From positions 62,001 to 126,000 of the forward strand of contig JAIUCV010001219.1 in NCBI GenBank assembly GCA_026724425.1: a DNA stretch of 64,000 bases. The letters are read 5' to 3'. The position numbers were made by a program, and so were the translations under genes. This DNA comes from Erythrophleum ivorense (taxonomy: Eukaryota > Streptophyta > Magnoliopsida > Fabales > Fabaceae). The notes beneath the pieces are model-generated. The model was not told the DNA's origin and did no database searches. It was given only the letters and a program-made list of their open reading frames with translations. Below are positions 12,965 to 23,141 of the stretch, one piece after another (within the stretch, counting starts at the first letter, position 1; every line of letters starts with the position of its first letter).

Positions 12965-14072
12965 TAAAGTGTAATACCTTAGCCTCTTAGCTCTTACATA
13001 ATGGTCCTATTGTCTATCTCAATACATCTTATATGTATTGGAGCATAAATATAAGGAAACAAACAATTCACATGAAAAAAAATGAATATTTAATGGTGTT
13101 AGTTGCGTTACGTAAGATCTCATTACTTCATTTTATGCTTTATGGACCATGTGAATTCATCAATATCATTTTCTATGCATATTACATCCATACAAGTCAT
13201 AACCATCACCAAACATCTTAAGAACCTCGAGTTTTAAGCCACATTCCACAAAATCCATGTTTTGCTCTCGAGTTCACTTTTAAGATTTCTAATATGAATT
13301 TCAAAAATTTATCAATAATTCCAAAAAAATTGAAATCAATCAAACCATACCATTATGGAAAGTTATAGATGTTAAATAAAGAATAAAAATAGTTCTAGAC
13401 TAATGAAGTGGCCTTTAGCCCACGGAAATTGATGGAACAATAACTCAAGTCAAACTGCATTATTGGTACTATCATGCAACTTCAAAAATTCATATCTCCC
13501 ATTACAGAGCTCCAAATGAGGTGATCTTAGTGGCTATAGAAATTTTATGATGTCTATTTTATGCTTGTAAAATTTCATAAGCATTGAATTTCATTTGACT
13601 CACGCATGACACAGAGAAACAAACTAACCAAATAAACGGTAACCATATCATTTCTGCATAATTTAGCCAACTTTGAAAAATCATAATAAATTCTTTAAAG
13701 CTCTAAATTGAATGTTCTTTAGCTTTGAGAAAAGCTCTAGATGAGACTACTTGTTAGCCAAATTTCATAAAAAAAATCACTCATTTGGTTAGAATTTGAT
13801 TCAACTCACCATTTGGTCAAATTTGAAGCTCGAAATGGAATTTTAAGACACCAAATGCTCTTCTTGACTTTCCACAACCACTTGAGCAAGTCTAAGAGTA
13901 CAAATACAATATATAAAAGTATGCTAAATGATCCAAATCATCATAAAGCTCAATCTCACCTTACCACTTGCATACATACACATGAATATCACATCTTATA
14001 AAGGCTCCTTGGTGGTAAGAACATACATATTCATTCATCTAGCTTCTACATAATATACATACACTATTTATA

Positions 14073-16832
14073 TGTAACACCCCATAATTAATTAAGGTAT
14101 TAATCGTGGATTAGAATAATTAAGCGTAATTAATATGGGTTTGAGATTTAATTGGGATAGAAATTTTATTTAGACTTAAATTAATAGATCATGAGAAAAG
14201 GCTAATGGGGGCCCAATTGGTTAGGTGCAGACCCAACCCAATTTAGTATGATGGAGGCCTAAAATCCACCTTGTATAGACTCCTTTAAGTGGCCCAATAA
14301 CCCTTGTGCAGACCCACATTTTTGAGCTCTTCAAACTTGGCCCAAACTTAATTAAACTTCAGCAACCCAATTGCATAAAACTGGCCCAGTAAAATTCTGC
14401 AGCCCAACACTCTAAAACTGGCCCAACAACCTAAAAATCTGAAGCCCAAGTGAAGATGGACCTTGGAGCAGCCCATGACCCATTTTTGACCCAACTTAAA
14501 CCCAACTAAAACCCTAATACACCAGCCTCTTCCTTACACTTGCTGAAACATAAACTCAAGAAGCAAAATTCGGAGGTTGAGAAGGAGGCTAGGGTTGGGG
14601 GCACTAATTCTGCATTTTCTCATATTTAGAGCAAGATTTAGCCAAGGTAATAGTTATACAACTTAATCCCCTCATCTTTCTCTTTAATTTAGCCCGATTA
14701 GTTTTTCATTTGGAGCATTTTCATTTTACCCAAAATCTGAAATGTGGGTGTTTGGGGGTTTTCTTGGTGAAATTCGTAGGTTGAGATTAGGGCTGACCTT
14801 GGGTGAGTTTAAACCCTCCATTTTGATGCTTCATTTGTTAATTTGAGACCCCCATAGCTAATTTATAAAATGGGTATTAATTATGTACGAAATTGCTTAA
14901 GATTTTGGGTGGAATATTGAGTTTTCTGGTGAAGGACAATTTAATCCGAATTTGGGACTTAAAGTGGCTGAGTAAGTGATCCTTAGGTAGTCATTAGCAT
15001 CTTAAATTCTTTGGGTACTGATTGTAACTGTTAATGATGAATTAGAGTAGTAATTCTATGATGCTATGGTTATAGGAGGACTTCTGCACCATTGGTGATT
15101 GTTGCAAGTGTCTACAAGTGAGGTAACCGGATTTATATCAATTCCATGTATATATTTGATTTAATTTCATATGTTGCTATAAATGAATGATTTGAAATGT
15201 TGAATGAATTGATTGGCTATCTATTATATTGTATTGGACCTTGTGAGTCCATGGTGGAGCTGTGGTGCGGCTGCCACCCGTGCATGTGCTTCGATCGAGC
15301 ACCGGGTTATGATCAAACCCAGATGCACTGAGCCCCATTTGTGCTCAATAGGGAGTGGGTGCCATGGACGGGCCTCTCCCGGTGTTAATGGCCTTTAACA
15401 TATGATAATATGATTGCTAGTATGGGATAGTAATCATGATAGCCTAATTATTTCATTTGCTGTTATGATGGATATAACCCTGATGTTGATTTTGATTCAT
15501 GCTTATATGCTACTTAAATTGGATATATGATGGAATTGTTTTGGTTACTGAGATTTATATCTCACCCTGTTTTATGGAATTAATATTTCAGGTGAAAGTT
15601 CCTCGAGTAAGGATAAGGGTAAGCAAGTGGATGAACTTCCATGAGCTGAGGCCGGGTGTGGGGAGCTACACTTGGTCTGAATAGAATAGGGTAGATGCAA
15701 TTTTATTGTTAGTTTTCTTAGCATCATCATGTAATCATGTTGCCAAGTGTAGGCATTTATATTTTGTTTAAATGAAATGTAACCGTTAAAGATTCAAGTC
15801 TCATTATAGTGAATATCAATGTGTGAACTTATAGCATTAAATATATATAGTTTTGCTGAAATTATGATATAGATTACTATACGGGAATTGTAGTTATATG
15901 ATGCCTTGGAGGTAAGCTATTGAGGAATGGAATTTCTATGGAATTTGCATGGGATGTAAATTGCTGCTAGTGTATGTGATCTTGCTGTCATATATTCTTG
16001 AAATTGTTGATATGAACTAGTGGGACAAGTAGGAAGTAGCATTTAAGTTTTACAATGGTAATGAATAGATTGATGGGTAAATAGGGTAGATAAACACCAT
16101 TAGGATCACATAAACCAAGGGAAGGTGGACCTAGAGAGTTCTTAAGATGAGATTTGGAGTGTAGGGGGCGAAATTTAGGTAATGTGGTCACATGAGGGAA
16201 GTTCGCCGCAGCTAAGAAGGCTTCGCCGCGGCCAAATGGGAGACAGAGCCAAAAGGCGCCGCGGCACAACCAATCCCGCCGAGGCGCAAGGGAGGAAAAT
16301 TTGCCCAGGGAGTGACAGTAGCGAGGCGTGCCGCGGCGCAGAGCGAAAAAAAATCGCTAGGAGGGTAACAGAACCAAAACTTGCCGCGAAGCATTACATC
16401 CTGCCACGACGCAAGTCGAGAAAAATAAATTAGGGGTTGGACAGAAGCAAAACTCATCGCGGCGAGAATCTATTGCGCCGAGGCGAGATTCCTGGAGGCA
16501 TTTCCGCCGCGGCGCCACATAAGTTGGCCGCGGCGAAGGTCCAACTCGCCGCGGCGAGATTCGTGAAATTAGGAGATGATATAGGGACACTTGTGAGAGA
16601 TTATTGAGTATTGAAACTGATGAATGGTTTTATCATAAACCCTTTATAGTAGTAGGATTTCTTTTATGAAAATTTTGAATTGTGTGGTGGTATGGTGATG
16701 ACCCTAACGTCAAGGTTTAAATTTTTCCATATTTTCACAATGTGATAGATTGTAACCACTCAAATCTTGATAATTAATTATTAATCGCACATTTAACTAT
16801 AATTACAGTAATAAGAAGGTAGGGTTGTCACA
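14073..16832 (+). mobile_element. Solo LTR, family A, nested in a B LTR
   Basis: A 2760-bp LTR begins TGTAACACCCCATAATTAAT and ends GGGTTGTCACA, with perfect target duplication TTATA (14068-14072, 16833-16837). It is clearly alignable with 31583-34490 and, in reverse, with the LTRs of element A. Its conserved block lies at 15237-15401 and the GC-rich palindrome array at 16202-16561. This is the innermost layer of a three-deep nest (A element, B LTR, A LTR). Confidence 0.9.
16202..16561. repeat. Array of CGCCGCGGCG palindromic words in A LTR
   Basis: About twelve copies of a word close to TTCGCCGCGGCGAA lie within 360 bp of otherwise AT-rich DNA, at about 16202, 16222, 16254, 16276, 16328, 16381, 16400, 16453, 16473, 16502, 16524 and 16545. 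Many are perfect palindromes around CCGCGG. Neighbouring words are often about 20 bp apart, with larger steps of about 50 bp. It lies in the last quarter of the LTR. Confidence 0.85.
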
Positions 16833-17223
16833 TTATACATATATTAGAATATGTTCAATGGTTTACATAATGTATACATCTCATGGTTACATAGTTTGAC
16901 ATCAATATGTCATCAAAATGCCTATTTTTCATAACCTTTTGTCAAAGTCTTGATTTCAAGGTTGTTGGCCTCCATTTCTTTGTCCATTTGGCTCACTTAG
17001 ACATGGTTAGGCATATATGGGGGAAGAGTGAGATTTAAAGAATCCAAATAGCTCTTAACCCTTTCAAACATACATAATATATGCATAAACATGTTAAATA
17101 ATGCATGCATGCCATTCAGGCTATTTGTGAGCATACATAAAACATTTTCCTTATCACATAAACTTATACATAACAAACATAAGTTCTTAAGGGCATTGGT
17201 TTAGCCTCACCCATCTTTCTTAG

Positions 17224-17370
17224 GACTTTTGGATTTGCCTCACCTACTTTCAAGGGACTTTTGACTAAGTCTCACTCTTCTTGAGACTTTTAGCTTGTCT
17301 CATCCATTTCTAGAGACTTTTGGCTTATCTTTACCCTTGCTAAGGGACTTTTGGTATTACCAAACCCATA
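17224..17370. repeat. 31-bp minisatellite in B LTR
   Basis: Five units share the GGACTTTTGG...CTCACC pattern with the array at 6261-6446. Units start at 17224, 17256, 17285, 17315 and 17346, so the period is 29 to 32 bp. Confidence 0.75.
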
Positions 17371-19217
17371 CAAGCTATAATGTAATCATAAACTTAATTC
17401 AAGAAACATAATGGTACTATAACATGTAAACATTGTCTAGAAACATTTCTCATGGCTCTAACATACACACAAGCACTCAATGACAAGAAAACAGCCAAGC
17501 TATGCATGTGAGAAAGGTTAGAAAGCTACCTTAAAGAAAGATTCACACACTTTTTCCTTGGTTATTTCTCCCCCTTTTCAGCCACACATTTACAACTAGG
17601 TAGAGCTTGATTCCTTTAGCCTAAACACATCAAATGGGACACAATTACATCATTGAAGCAAGCTCTAGAATCATACACACTCTATGGAAGCTTACTTTCT
17701 CACATAGCTACATAATAGTTCCATACAAGACTTAATGAAGCAACTACAAGAATTCATGCTCTTGGTTCCATTTTCTCCTTCTATCTAGGTCTCTTGACTC
17801 CATTTAAACCTCTTGGAGTTCTCACAAATTCATTTCCAAGAGTCTAGATACAAGTTACTTCTTTAAGTCTCATTATGGAGCCTGTACTTCCATCACATAA
17901 ACCAAGGCTTCTAAATTTTTTCTAAGGCTTTCTTTGATGTTCTTCTATTATATTTAGTCCCTTTCTATGCTTAGAAAAATTTAAAACTCTCCCTAAGTGT
18001 TTCTTCTTGTCTAGGTTATAACCATGGACATCTTGGAGCACTTATGGATTTTGTAACTTCTCTTGGAGGAAATGACACATAAAGGCTTTTTAGGTGCTCA
18101 AGAACCCACATATACTCTTAGACAATAAGAAATACTACTAGAAAGCTTTATGCATACCATGGTGAAAAAAAACCCTAGGTTTTGGAAATAGGTTTTCCAA
18201 TGCTCTTTTTTGAAATTTCTTTGCATCTACTTGTTTCTCACACCCAAAAACCTAAGTTTCATGCTTGTTTCAGGTCAAAATTTGCTCTCTCTTGGTTGTT
18301 CTATATAGGGTCAAAAATCACTCATGGAAGAACAAGAAGAAGAAAACAAGGAAATCTATGAGACTTACCTTAATTCAAGCCTTTTCTAAGAGTCTTATCC
18401 TTTGCTATGGCTTCTCCTTGAAATTTTAAACTTTCTCCCTCTAAAAATGACTCAAAATAGATCTAGATCACATACCAAAACCATAAGAAAAGAGAGGAGA
18501 AGGAGAAGAACAAGTTTGCTAAAGGATGGAGCATGAAATTTTAAAGATTTTCTCACTTTTTTGCTTAGTTTTTCTTCTCCTTTTGAGTTCCTTCTTGTGT
18601 GCCCTTCTTCAGCTAGTCTCCCTCTAGTTTTGATAGAAAATAAGTTGGCTAAGTGTGAGGGAGAAGTGGGACACCTTATATATATAATTAGGGAATCAAT
18701 TAAGACATTTCAAAATATCAATTTTGCCCTTTGTTTTTGGCTTCTTCCTTTAAGGCTCATAACTGTCTTTTTCATCATAAAATTTAGGTCATCTAACCTA
18801 TAAATTTCCTTTGGAATCACTCAAATTGGATCTAAAACCTTTTAGAATGAAAGGATTAAAGTTCAGGTCTACTGACATTCTAAAATATAAACTAGAAGGG
18901 TTTGAACCATTCTAGGGATTCTTATAGTTTTTAGAGCCTCGAAGAACCCCGAGAAACTCAATTTTTTTATTTAAAGATCTCTCCTTTGAGTTTTCTAAAA
19001 GTTGCCTAAAATTACAAAAATGCTACTGCATTTTGTCAAATTTTCTTTAACCACTCTGGCTTTAGTTTTTAAGCATCCTAAGTTTTGGCTCCTCATTTTC
19101 TATTATTTAAAATTTTATCTTAATTTTATTTGGCCTCAACATATTCATTTTAGAGGACTCTTTTCTATATTTAGCCTGTTTTTGTCATTTTTATGAAAAT
19201 TTGGGTGTTACATAAAG

Positions 19218-20050
19218 CTTCTTGCAGAGATCACCAAAATTTTAATGTGAATCTTAAGTCTTTATTTGACACAATACTATTAGGGACACCATGTAATCTT
19301 AGAATCTCATAGATATACAGTTGTACTAATCTATCTATAAGATAAGTGGCTCTAATAGGTAAAAGGTGGGCAAACTTTGTTAGTCTATCCATAATTACTT
19401 AAATAGCAGCATAACCCAAGGATGTCCTTGGCAAACCTATCACAAAGTCCATGGATATACTATCCTATTTCCATTTTGGAATCTTTAAAGGGTATAACAA
19501 ATCTGTGAGTTTTTGGTGTTCAATCTTAACCTTTTGACGAACTAGACATTTAGCAACAAACTCAGCTACATCCGACTTCATCCCAGGCCACTAAAAACTC
19601 TTCTTAAGGTCTCTACACATCTTAGTGGTGCCCAGGTGAATGGTGTACCTACTCTTATGAGCTTCCAATAGCATTATGTTCCTTAACTCTTCATCCTTGG
19701 GTATGCACACTCTACTCTGGTACCTCACCAAACCATCCTCTAATAGGTCAAAGTCTCTAACCTCTCCTCTCCCTAATTACTTTTTAATTCTTCCTAAATG
19801 TTCATCTAATTCTTGGGCCTCTTTAATTCTCTTCCTAAAGTCATTTTCTATCTTCAATTCTCCTAAAAAAAGACTACCATGATGTACTGAAATGGATAGA
19901 TTCAAATCCCTTAATTTCTTAATCAACTTTTGCTCCCTAAGATCATCATTGTCATATGGATAGATTTCCTACTCAAGGCATCGGCGACAGGCTTTCCTAG
20001 ATGATACTTTAAGGAGAAATCATAATTCTTAAGAAACTTCATCTACCTTC
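19218..20050 (-). pseudogene. Element A integrase, N-terminal half
   Basis: The minus strand carries the first half of a Ty3/gypsy integrase, downstream of RNase H. The clearest stretch reads SMDFVIGLPRT, with the first catalytic aspartate codon at 19447-19449, followed by VIMDRLTKFAHLLPI and a segment reading SIVSNKDLRF around the second catalytic position. Stops and frameshifts interrupt it. The frame ends at the insertion point of the B LTR (TAAAG, 19213-19217) and continues at 12964. Confidence 0.8.
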
Positions 20051-20129
20051 TTTGCCTTACGTTTAACTCTTTTTAGTTAAACAAGTACTTCAAACTTTTA
20101 TGATCACTATACATCTCAAATTGTGCACC

Positions 20130-20360
20130 ATAGAGATAATGCCCCTAAATTTTAAGGGTAAATATAATGGATGTTAACTCTAGGTAATGGGTGGGATAAT
20201 TCTCTTCATGGAGTCTGAGTTGCCTAAAAGCATAGGTTATCACTTTACCTTGTTGCATCAAAACACACCCTAATCCCTTCTTGGGTACATCACTATAGAT
20301 CATAAAGGTCTCTTTAGGGTCAAGGATTATTAATATAGGCACGATGCTTAGCATATCTTT
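20130..20360 (-). pseudogene. Element A RNase H domain
   Basis: The minus strand gives an open stretch FMIYSDVPKKGLGCVLMQQG, then a segment ending LRLHEENYPTHYLELTSIIF. This is the RNase H domain that follows reverse transcriptase in Ty3/gypsy pol. The first catalytic Asp (YSD) is kept; the usual DLEL is YLEL here. The domain degrades the RNA strand during replication in active relatives. Flanking stops show this copy is dead. Confidence 0.85.
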
Positions 20361-20405
20361 AAGTTCCTGAAAGGCATTTTTACATTTGGAATCCTACACA
20401 AATGG

Positions 20406-21370
20406 TTAGTCTTTCTTAGTCAACTTAGTCAAAGGCATGGCTAACTGAGAAAAGCCCTTAATGAATCTTCTATAGTAGCCAGCTAGACCAAGGAAGCTAT
20501 GGATTTTGGTCACTATTTTAGGTCTCTCCCAATTAAGTATCGCTTCTATCTTGCTAGGATCTACTGCTACCCCTTGTTCTAATATCACATGACCTAAGAA
20601 TTTAACTTCCCGTAACCAAAATTCACACTTGCTCAACTTAGCATACAACTGATGCTCCTTTAAGGTTTGAAGAACTATCTTAAGATGCTTTTCATGCTCT
20701 TCACTACTCTTAAAGTATATGAGGATATTATCTATGAACATTACTATAAACAGGTCAAGATAAGGCCTAATGATCTTATTCATGTAATCTATAAAAATGG
20801 CAGGGGCATTAGTTAACCCAAAAGATATGACTAGGAACTCATAATGGTCATACTGAGTCCTAAAGGTGGTTTTAAGTATATCTTTAGCCCTAACTCTAAG
20901 TTAGTGATATCTCAATCTAAGATTAATCTTTGAAAAGACCAATGCTCTAGCTAATTGGTCAAATAAATCATCAATTCTAGGCAAAGGGTATTTGTTTTTT
21001 TATGGTCACTTGGTTCAATTGCCTATAGTCAATACAAAGTCTAAGGCTACCATCCTTCTTCTTGATAAACAACACCAATGCTCCCTATGGAGACACACTT
21101 AGCCTAAAAAACCCTTTCTCAAATAACTCCTCTAATTGATTCTTTTACTCAACCAACTTAATGGGCACCATTTTATATAGATCCTTGGAGATCGAACTTG
21201 TACCGGGTACTAAATTGATGAAAAATTATAACTCTTTTTCTGGAGGTAGTCTACTAAACCCCTTAGGGAAAACCTCAGGGAACTCCCTAATCATAGGTAT
21301 ATCCTTCAAACCATCATCAACCTTAACATATAATGAAAAGAATACTAGAAACCCTTAGCAACCACGCCTA
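20406..21370 (-). pseudogene. Element A reverse transcriptase (decayed)
   Basis: The minus strand encodes a Ty3/gypsy reverse transcriptase. The best part (20406-20783) is open for 125 codons and contains LYAKLSKCEFW, VKFLGHVI and FLGLAGYYRRFI, all family hallmarks. The catalytic box that is normally Y/F-x-D-D reads FIDN; the second aspartate is replaced by asparagine at codon 20727-20729, a G-to-A change on the coding strand. Upstream parts are interrupted by stops. RNase H follows and protease precedes, the normal pol order. Confidence 0.85.
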
Positions 21371-21384
21371 AGGTACCTCCCAGC

Positions 21385-21785
21385 TTAGATGGCAGACACA
21401 CAAGTATGCTCAGTCACAAGACAAGTTTTAGGTATATTTGTAGGTAAGGAAACAATCTTAAGTTTACAATCAAGTATCATATTATTAGCTGACAACCAAT
21501 CTATACCAATGATTACATCAAAGTCACACAAAGGGATACAAATTAGATCAAGGGTAGTACAATGGCTATCCAATTATGCAATGCAAGTCAAGCACACATG
21601 AGATGTAATCATAGAATATCTAGTAGGGATGGACAAAAATACTTCAAATGGCAATAGGCTAATTTTAAGACCCAAACACTTAACACAGTCATATAAGATG
21701 AATGAGTGGGTCGTAGTCATATGAGATGAATGAGTGGATTGCATCTAAATCAAACAATGCATTTACAACATGATTATAGACAAGT
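21385..21785 (-). pseudogene. Element A aspartic protease (decayed)
   Basis: The minus strand shows a retropepsin-like protease of Ty3/gypsy type. The active-site region reads ALFDLDAIHSF where relatives usually have D-T/S-G-A-S-H-S-F, so one catalytic-loop residue has changed. The C-terminal part is open: LDLICIPL then DVIIGIDWLSANN. A 28-bp tandem duplication just after the active site (units from 21686 and 21714) shifts the frame. Confidence 0.8.
21686..21741 (-). repeat. 28-bp tandem duplication in protease
   Basis: Two near-identical units containing AGATGAATGAGTGG start at 21686 and 21714. Because 28 is not a multiple of three, the duplication breaks the protease frame. Confidence 0.75.
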
Positions 21786-21789
21786 AAAG

Positions 21790-22915
21790 TACCATGGATC
21801 AGACTAGGGGATCTACTAGCCTCTTGCTGTGTAAGTGCGAACACCCTTCCTTGTGTAGGTGGTTTAACAAATGAGGCCGACTCTTATGACACTGTGTAAA
21901 TCTATGTATAGTGTCCAAACTTTCCACAATTATAGCATACTGGGCATGGTCCATTACTATAGCTCTTTCCACATTTGCCATAAATGAATGGGACACTAGC
22001 TATGCTCTTTGGAAGTCTTACACTCTTTCTTTAAAGAATGTTTTTTAGGGGTGGTCTCCTATCCCAAGAGCCACTACCACTGTTAGCTCCTTTCTTACTT
22101 CCACCCCTAAAGTGCTTCATACCCCAGTCACGCTTACCCTTTATGATCTTTTTTCTTTTAGCCTCACTCTCAATCATGATCTTCTTCGTCACCCTACACT
22201 TTTCCACTAATTCATTAAAATTGCAGATCTGTGGGGATATTATCTTGTCCTTCAATTTTGATTTCAGGCCTCTTTCAAATTTATTGGCCTTCTAAGGTTC
22301 ATCATCAAATTGTCTCAGGTAGGAGGAGAAATGGGATAATTGGATGAATTTGGCTACATATTGATCCATACTCATTTCTCCTTACTTAAGGAAGTTAAAC
22401 TCAGCTTTCTTGTCAACCCTCACTGAAGGTGAAAATTACTTGCCCTCAAAGGTAGTTTGGAAATTTCCCAAGTCAAGGGTATCCCTCTTGAAATCAATAA
22501 TCTGAAGGCACTCCATCGCTAATGTTTAGCCTTATCCTCTAGCTTGTAAATGGCCAACTTTGTCTTTTGTTCTGTGGTACATGTCATCACTTTAGAAATT
22601 TTCTTTAGTTGCATCAGCCAGCTTTCAGCTTTTTTAGTGTCCAACTCCCTCATGAATGATGGAGGATCAACCTTTCTAAACTTGGCTAACACAACAGATA
22701 GGTCATTATTCTCCCTTTGGTGTCATGGTCTCATGTAATTGTTGCAGCACTTGAACAGTGGATACATAAGCTTTGGTTTGCTCTTGAAGCTAGTCAGTCA
22801 TTGCCCTAATTGTAGCTTTATGGACCTTAGCTTATTCTCTCATACGGTTGGCCATTACAGTCATAGCCTCTTGCACTTCTCTCAGCATTTCAGCGGTTTC
22901 TTTATGTGTAGCCAT
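21790..22915 (-). pseudogene. Element A gag (decayed)
   Basis: The minus strand starts with ATG at 22913-22915 and reads MATHKETAEMLREVQEAM, a typical coiled N-terminus for chromovirus gag, about 225 bp after the primer-binding site. The capsid region continues with frameshifts and stops. Near the end there is a zinc knuckle, CYNCGKFGH (21911-21937), whose fourth ligand cysteine is missing after a stop. Gag forms the particle and binds RNA in active relatives. Confidence 0.75.
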
Positions 22916-23127
22916 ATCACTCTATAATACCACAAGTATAACCAAAAGCATCCTCTATTAAGCTATAGTCAAAAGGTAATACAAACATAACTCCATCTAT
23001 AATAGACATATACAAGTATAAGAGTCATCACCAAGTCATAATGTTCCTATTCTTAACATGCATGCATCATGATTGCCAAGTTTTCTAACTACAAGGTTAT
23101 AAATTTAACATAATTTCCTAAACCATT

Positions 23128-23139
23128 GCTTTAATACCA
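23128..23139 (-). other. Primer-binding site of element A
   Basis: The minus strand reads TGGTATTAAAGC, two bases after the LTR end at 23142. It differs by two C/G-to-T/A transitions from TGGTATCAGAGC, the complement of the 3' end of plant initiator tRNA-Met. The same site is perfect in the B element at 61982-61993. Confidence 0.8.
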
Positions 23140-23141
23140 AA

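Larger units (their letters stand above)
12970..19212 (-). mobile_element. Family B LTR carrying a nested A LTR
   Basis: The insertion runs TGTAATACC...GGTGTTACA with a perfect target duplication TAAAG (12965-12969, 19213-19217). It sits inside the integrase of element A. Excluding the A LTR at 14073-16832 it is about 3.5 kb, normal for family B. Minus-strand features include a TATA box at 18677-18686, the palindrome at 17032-17044 with one change, and the 31-bp array at 17224-17370. Confidence 0.85.

Noticed and set aside
16202..16561. CpG island of a host gene promoter
   Set aside because: It lies inside an LTR with a target duplication and recurs at the same place in other A LTRs.
16182..16590. 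Overlapping open frames over the GC-rich array on both strands
   Set aside because: Stop codons are rare there because the repeat is GC-rich; all frames stay open by composition and no protein signature appears.
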